Below, one piece after another: positions 60,484-64,000 of a DNA stretch of 64,000 nt; positions within the stretch are counted from its first letter, which is position 1; every line of letters starts with the position of its first letter. Location of the stretch: NCBI GenBank assembly GCA_028280945.1, contig JANQKV010000042.1, positions 1-64,000 of the forward strand. The letters are read 5' to 3'. The position numbers and the translations under genes are program-made. The notes beneath the pieces are model-generated. The model made no database searches and was not told where the DNA came from. It saw nothing but the letters and a program-made list of their open reading frames with translations. Source of the DNA: Opitutaceae bacterium. Its GTDB lineage: Bacteria > Verrucomicrobiota > Verrucomicrobiia > Opitutales > Opitutaceae.

Positions 60484-60770
60484 AATCCTGATCGTTCCGG
60501 TTTCTGCCAGTCCGACGGGTGTCCTTTATTGGAAAAAGCCAGAATTTGAAGGCCGCTTCCACCTGCCGGATCCTCGGGACTCCGGGGGTGCCGTGAACGG
60601 ATGGTCACCGCTGACGCTGGCACCGCGGTGGCCGCCATCCCGCATGGTGGCCGACCGGGGACGGGTATTTCGCAACGCTGGTTGAAAGCGAGCTGAGCTG
60701 AAAAACGACACCCACAAACCTTTCAACCACTTGCATCCGGGGCGGTTACGCAATCGCGGACGTGTGCATC
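60484..60770. other. Intergenic region, convergent
   Basis: 287 bases without a gene. A 75-codon frame on the minus strand translates to a Ser/Arg/Pro-rich string without a protein-like pattern. A possible inverted motif (GGTGGCCGCCATCC / GCATGGTGGCC) around 60627-60653 was noticed, but no U-run. Confidence 0.35.
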
Positions 60771-63596
60771 TTAGTCGCGGTTGAATCGGTGGAGGGTGGG
60801 GTCCGCCACCGCTGCCATGGCTGCCAAATCCAGCTCGTGGCCCAAGAAGTCTGCTACCTCTGCCGCAGCTCGGGAGGGGGTCTGCACGGCTTGGGAATAG
60901 GATATCGGCAACAGTTCCAGATTCTCGCGAGAGTCAGCCCAGTTTTGGGCCGCCCTGAGCTGGGCGGCAAAAGTGCGGCCCAAGGCATGGTCGTCGGTGC
61001 GGGCACCTCCTTTGCGGTCTCGTTCCAGCATTTTGCGCTGGGACGCGATGACCTCGGCGGAGTCTCGTTCCATGAATATGACCTTGAGCGGCACTTCCGG
61101 AGGAATTGCCCGGAGGATAGGGGCTACGATCTTGATGGCCTTGCTTCGTTCAGCCGCGAGCCATGCGCGGTCCTTGGTTTGCAGCAACTTCTTCACCCGG
61201 TCGTCCTCGTGGTAGCCCTTGGGGTTGGAATCGTCGGCCTTCCGGTTGCCGTCGGTAACCAAGTCAATGCCGCCGGCTGCCAGCATTTGCATCATAAGCG
61301 AGGTTCCTGAGCGTGGCAGGCCGGAGACCACAATCAGCGGGTTGTCCGCGGCGGCGGAGCGACCCCTTACGGCGCTCATGGCGGGGAAAGCGGCAAGTTC
61401 CTCGAGAGGTTTGTCGGTGGTGGAGTGGACCTTGCGGCGTTGTTCGCGATTCGCGGCGGCGGCTTCCCGGGCGAGCCTGCCGTGCTTGTCGGCCGCCTCC
61501 GGATTCCTGATCCGGCGGCGGTAGATCATGGCCAGCATGGCATGAGCGAGGGCAAACCGGGGCATCTCGGCCACGGCGGCCAACAGCACCTGCTCGGCGA
61601 ACTTGGGCTGGCCGATACGCAGGAGCGCCTTGGCGTAAACGTAGCGCGCCTGCGGATGATGGAAGTTGAGCTCCAATGCCTCGCGGGCGTGAGCGGCCGC
61701 CTCGTAAGGTTTCTTGCGGGCAAGTTCGCAGATTGCCAGGCCGTGGTGGCCCTCCGGATTACGCGGGTCGATTTCAATGAGCTGACGATAGATGACCTCG
61801 GCCTCGTCCCAGCGGCGCAGGGTTCTCAACAGTTCACCTTTCTTGATGAGCAGCGAAGGCTGCAGGGCCTGTTCGGCACCGGCAGCCTTGTCCAGAATCT
61901 CGAGGGCTTCGGTCGGGTTTTCCTCCAGCCGCAGGACGTTGGCCTGCAGAAAGGCGAGCGCCCGCAGGTTGGTGCCGGCATGGCCGCGCAGGCGGCGCAG
62001 TTTTTGTTGGGTAGTGCGAGGCAGGTCCTCCGGCTTGAACTCCTTGCCCTCCTCTTCGGCCTTGGCCTTGGCCTCGTCCATGATGGTTTTGATCTGTTCG
62101 GCGGCCTTGGGAGCGTGCTCCTGCTTGCGCGCGATGATGAGTTCAAAGGTGGCCCGGGCCCATTCGGCTTCGCGCAGGGCGATGGCGCAGGAGAGCAGGC
62201 GCACGCCGAACCGGCTTTCCTCCGGCCAGCGTTCCCACAGGCGTTCGAGGATGGTCGCGGCCTCGGCGTAGCGGCCGCCGTCCATGTTGGCCTGGGCAAG
62301 GTTGTAGTCGAGTTCGCGGGTGGTCTCCTCGATGGCCTGGGCCCGATCGGGATTGGGCGCGTCGATGTAGCCGAGGTCGACCAGTTGTTGGATGGATTCG
62401 CGGGCTTCCTGGGCGTCGATCTGCGCGCCGGAAGGATGCCGGCCGTCAGGGTGGTCGCCGGCGACATCGTCCCAGGAGTCGATGAACTCGGGGACCTGCT
62501 CTTCCTCGAAGCAATTGACCAACACCTTGCCGTCCATGTCGCGGCCGACCGGCAGGCCGTAGAGATGGAGCAGAGTGGGCGTGATATCGAGCAGGGTGCC
62601 GCCGTGGATGCGTTCGCCTTGTTTGATGCCGGGCCCTTTGAGGCAGAAGATGCCGAATGGACTGTGCTCGGCGGCGGGGCCGGCGGGTTCGTTGGGGATG
62701 TACTGCGGGCGCAGGTTGCCGGGCTCGAAGCCGTGATCGGAGATCAGCATCACGGTGGTCTCGTCTCCCGCCAATTGCAGCAGGGTGTCGAGCATCATGT
62801 CGTGGTAGCGGTAGCCCGCCTCGGTGACGTCCTTGTAGAGTTCGAAGTCCTTTTCATCCACCCACGGTTGGCGCGGCGGATGATACTTCATGAAGGCATG
62901 GCCGAAGTGGTCGATGCCGTCGTAGTAGACGGCCGTGAACTCCCACGGCTCAAGCTGCATGGCCGCCGTAGTGGCGGCATGGATACCGGAGATTTCCGCG
63001 ATGATCTTGGCGCACGACTCCATGCGCTTGTCCTTCTCCTGGTCGATTTCCGCGGCGCGCGGAATGAAGGGCAGGATGTGTTCGTTTTCCAGCTCGGCCG
63101 GGTGGACGCGCATTTCCTTGAGCGGTTCTTCGAGGCGGGTGGGGTGCACCGTGCCTGGGCGCATCGGCCAGTCGTCCTCGAGGTTTTTGACCGCCTGCTG
63201 GAAGTGGTTGGAGATCATCACGCCGTTGACCGGCTCGGCAGGGTGAGAGGGCCACCAGCCGACAACATTGGTGCGCCAACCGTGTTGATTAAAAATGTTC
63301 CAGACGGCCTTGGTCTGGCGGGAAAGGTTGGTGATGGGGCGGATGCCGCCCGTAGCGGGGCAGGGTTCGGAAAAGCCGTGGATGCCGTGTTTCCAGGCGC
63401 GCTTGCCGGTGGCGATGCTGGTCCAGAGCATGGGGGAAAGCACGGGCCGAATGGTGGCGAGGTCACCCCAGACGCCGCTATCCATGAAACGTTTGAGGGC
63501 GGGCATCTTGCCCTGCTCGATCAGCGGCAGCGCAACATTCCAATCGGCGGCGTCCCAGCCAATGAGCAAGACTTTGCGAGGAGGGGAATCAGGCAT
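60771..63596 (-). CDS. Alkaline-phosphatase-superfamily/TPR/sulfotransferase fusion protein
   Basis: 941 residues in three parts. Residues 1-400 are a type I phosphodiesterase/phosphatase domain: [20 protein letters not shown] (metal Asp15), [10 protein letters not shown] (Thr/Ser nucleophile near 59), [13 protein letters not shown] and [10 protein letters not shown] (metal ligands). Residues 430-740 are TPR-like helices ([39 protein letters not shown]). Residues 750-941 are a sulfotransferase with PAPS-binding P-loop [15 protein letters not shown] at 758 and [18 protein letters not shown]. No signal peptide. The fusion suggests a protein that both removes and transfers sulfate or phosphate-type groups on a glycan or lipid carrier, held by the TPR scaffold; the substrate is unknown. 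Confidence 0.88.
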   Translation of the reverse strand: MPDSPPRKVLLIGWDAADWNVALPLIEQGKMPALKRFMDSGVWGDLATIRPVLSPMLWTSIATGKRAWKHGIHGFSEPCPATGGIRPITNLSRQTKAVWNIFNQHGWRTNVVGWWPSHPAEPVNGVMISNHFQQAVKNLEDDWPMRPGTVHPTRLEEPLKEMRVHPAELENEHILPFIPRAAEIDQEKDKRMESCAKIIAEISGIHAATTAAMQLEPWEFTAVYYDGIDHFGHAFMKYHPPRQPWVDEKDFELYKDVTEAGYRYHDMMLDTLLQLAGDETTVMLISDHGFEPGNLRPQYIPNEPAGPAAEHSPFGIFCLKGPGIKQGERIHGGTLLDITPTLLHLYGLPVGRDMDGKVLVNCFEEEQVPEFIDSWDDVAGDHPDGRHPSGAQIDAQEARESIQQLVDLGYIDAPNPDRAQAIEETTRELDYNLAQANMDGGRYAEAATILERLWERWPEESRFGVRLLSCAIALREAEWARATFELIIARKQEHAPKAAEQIKTIMDEAKAKAEEEGKEFKPEDLPRTTQQKLRRLRGHAGTNLRALAFLQANVLRLEENPTEALEILDKAAGAEQALQPSLLIKKGELLRTLRRWDEAEVIYRQLIEIDPRNPEGHHGLAICELARKKPYEAAAHAREALELNFHHPQARYVYAKALLRIGQPKFAEQVLLAAVAEMPRFALAHAMLAMIYRRRIRNPEAADKHGRLAREAAAANREQRRKVHSTTDKPLEELAAFPAMSAVRGRSAAADNPLIVVSGLPRSGTSLMMQMLAAGGIDLVTDGNRKADDSNPKGYHEDDRVKKLLQTKDRAWLAAERSKAIKIVAPILRAIPPEVPLKVIFMERDSAEVIASQRKMLERDRKGGARTDDHALGRTFAAQLRAAQNWADSRENLELLPISYSQAVQTPSRAAAEVADFLGHELDLAAMAAVADPTLHRFNRD

Positions 63597-63916
63597 GGAG
63601 CGGAAACGTTAGGGTCCGCGAACAGGCGCAAGAAAGCACAAAACGACTTCCAAAGTTGTGGACATCGCGGCGGGTCGCGAAGAAGGAAGCAAGCTAACGG
63701 ATGGACGGTGGTCTGATCCGGAACTGGGGGTGAAATCGCCAATTGGCCTCTACCTTTCAGGTGGCTGTCCGGGATGTGCACAGGGTTGGGCGCCAAGCTG
63801 CTTAAGCTCCGCTTAATGAATAAAGTGTTTTCTTTGTGACCGTGGATTTCGTCGCCGCCACTCAGTGACTGTCCCTCCCGGCATACCATACCCCTGTTCT
63901 CCCCTTCTTCGCTCTC
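63597..63916. other. Intergenic region with candidate rightward promoter
   Basis: 320 bases without a supported gene. The part 63800-63840 is AT-rich (CTTAATGAATAAAGTGTTTT) and contains the tandem CTTAA repeats. The rest is GC-rich and unremarkable. Confidence 0.4.
63801..63817 (+). promoter_or_regulatory. Two tandem CTTAA repeats, 11-bp period, before the last gene
   Basis: CTTAAG (63801-63806) and CTTAAT (63812-63817) are 11 bp apart, 99 bases before the ATG at 63917. They match the sites at the PEP-CTERM and response-regulator promoters. Confidence 0.55.
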
Positions 63917-64000
63917 ATGAAAGCCCGACCTGCGACTCCTATTCCTCTCCAAACCGCGCCGACCGTGAAGACAGGTTTGGCGTCACTTGTCGCCTTGGGC
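63917..64000 (+). CDS. Start of a gene cut by the window end
   Basis: ATG 63917 opens a frame of 28 codons without stop to the end of the window (MKARPATPIPLQTAPTVKTG, then LASLVALG). The last eight residues could begin a membrane helix or signal peptide. The AT-rich promoter-like region and tandem repeats upstream support a real gene start. Product not identifiable. Confidence 0.4.
   Translation, partial: MKARPATPIPLQTAPTVKTGLASLVALG

Noticed and set aside
60526-60753. 75-codon minus-strand frame before the sulfotransferase gene end
   Set aside because: Ser/Arg/Pro-rich string with no start context; lies in a convergent gap.
61425-63716. 763-codon open frame on the plus strand opposite the phosphatase-sulfotransferase gene
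   Set aside because: Shadow of the real gene; Val/Gly/Asp-rich translation without motifs.
1-64000. tRNA, rRNA, riboswitch and CRISPR signals
   Set aside because: Intergenic regions were read for cloverleaf-like and repeat-spacer patterns and none was convincing; a covariance-model search would settle this.

Overview
The window is a piece of a high-GC Gram-negative chromosome that I assign, by inference from gene content, to the Verrucomicrobiota, most likely an Opitutaceae-like lineage. The reasons are PEP-CTERM sorting signals, two large TonB-dependent receptors, DUF4838 and GH2 polysaccharide genes, a WD40-tailed Ser/Thr kinase paired with an ECF sigma factor, a GPH-type sugar transporter, weak or missing Shine-Dalgarno sites, and many small directons of unrelated function. 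No rRNA, tRNA, CRISPR array or intact transposase was seen.

Layout. 0-3 kb: the 3' end of an RHS polymorphic-toxin gene with an AT-rich variable tip and an overlapping small membrane protein (candidate immunity), then a gene-poor stretch and a DUF6958-type gene. 3-14.6 kb: a DUF4838 secreted enzyme, a triple-repeat protein with a histone-H1-like tail, an ECF sigma/anti-sigma/DUF4097 operon, an orphan gene between two hairpins, and an ECF sigma/Ser-Thr kinase-WD40 pair. 14.7-17.3 kb: an RNA methyltransferase-kynU-kynB operon. 17.5-22.3 kb: a TonB receptor with a beta-propeller phytase whose N-terminal coding region contains a perfect long inverted repeat, and a DUF3299 gene. 22.5-35 kb: a carbohydrate locus made of a sugar isomerase, a LacI regulator, a perfect 19-bp operator, a TonB receptor, an SGNH esterase, a GPH symporter, a GH2 and a GH5-like enzyme. 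35-54 kb: mostly housekeeping and accessory genes (P1 peptidase, an ABC exporter-like pair with a His-rich loop, nucleoside transporter, CAP lipoprotein, Gfo/Idh oxidoreductase, hybrid histidine kinase, Zn-dehydrogenase, nucleoside hydrolase, Bax-like glucosaminidase, SGNH hydrolase, CstA, M50-like peptidase).

54-64 kb is the most interesting part. Two PEP-CTERM proteins, two closely related OmpR-type response regulators, one sensor kinase, a small hypothetical gene and a phosphatase-TPR-sulfotransferase fusion sit together. Six upstream regions here carry tandem CTTAAT-like hexamers repeated at exactly 11 bp, which I did not find at other promoters in the window. I propose that these are the binding sites of the local response regulators and that they define a surface/extracellular-matrix regulon. 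A decayed fragment of the sulfotransferase gene between the two regulators shows that the module was once duplicated and then partly deleted.
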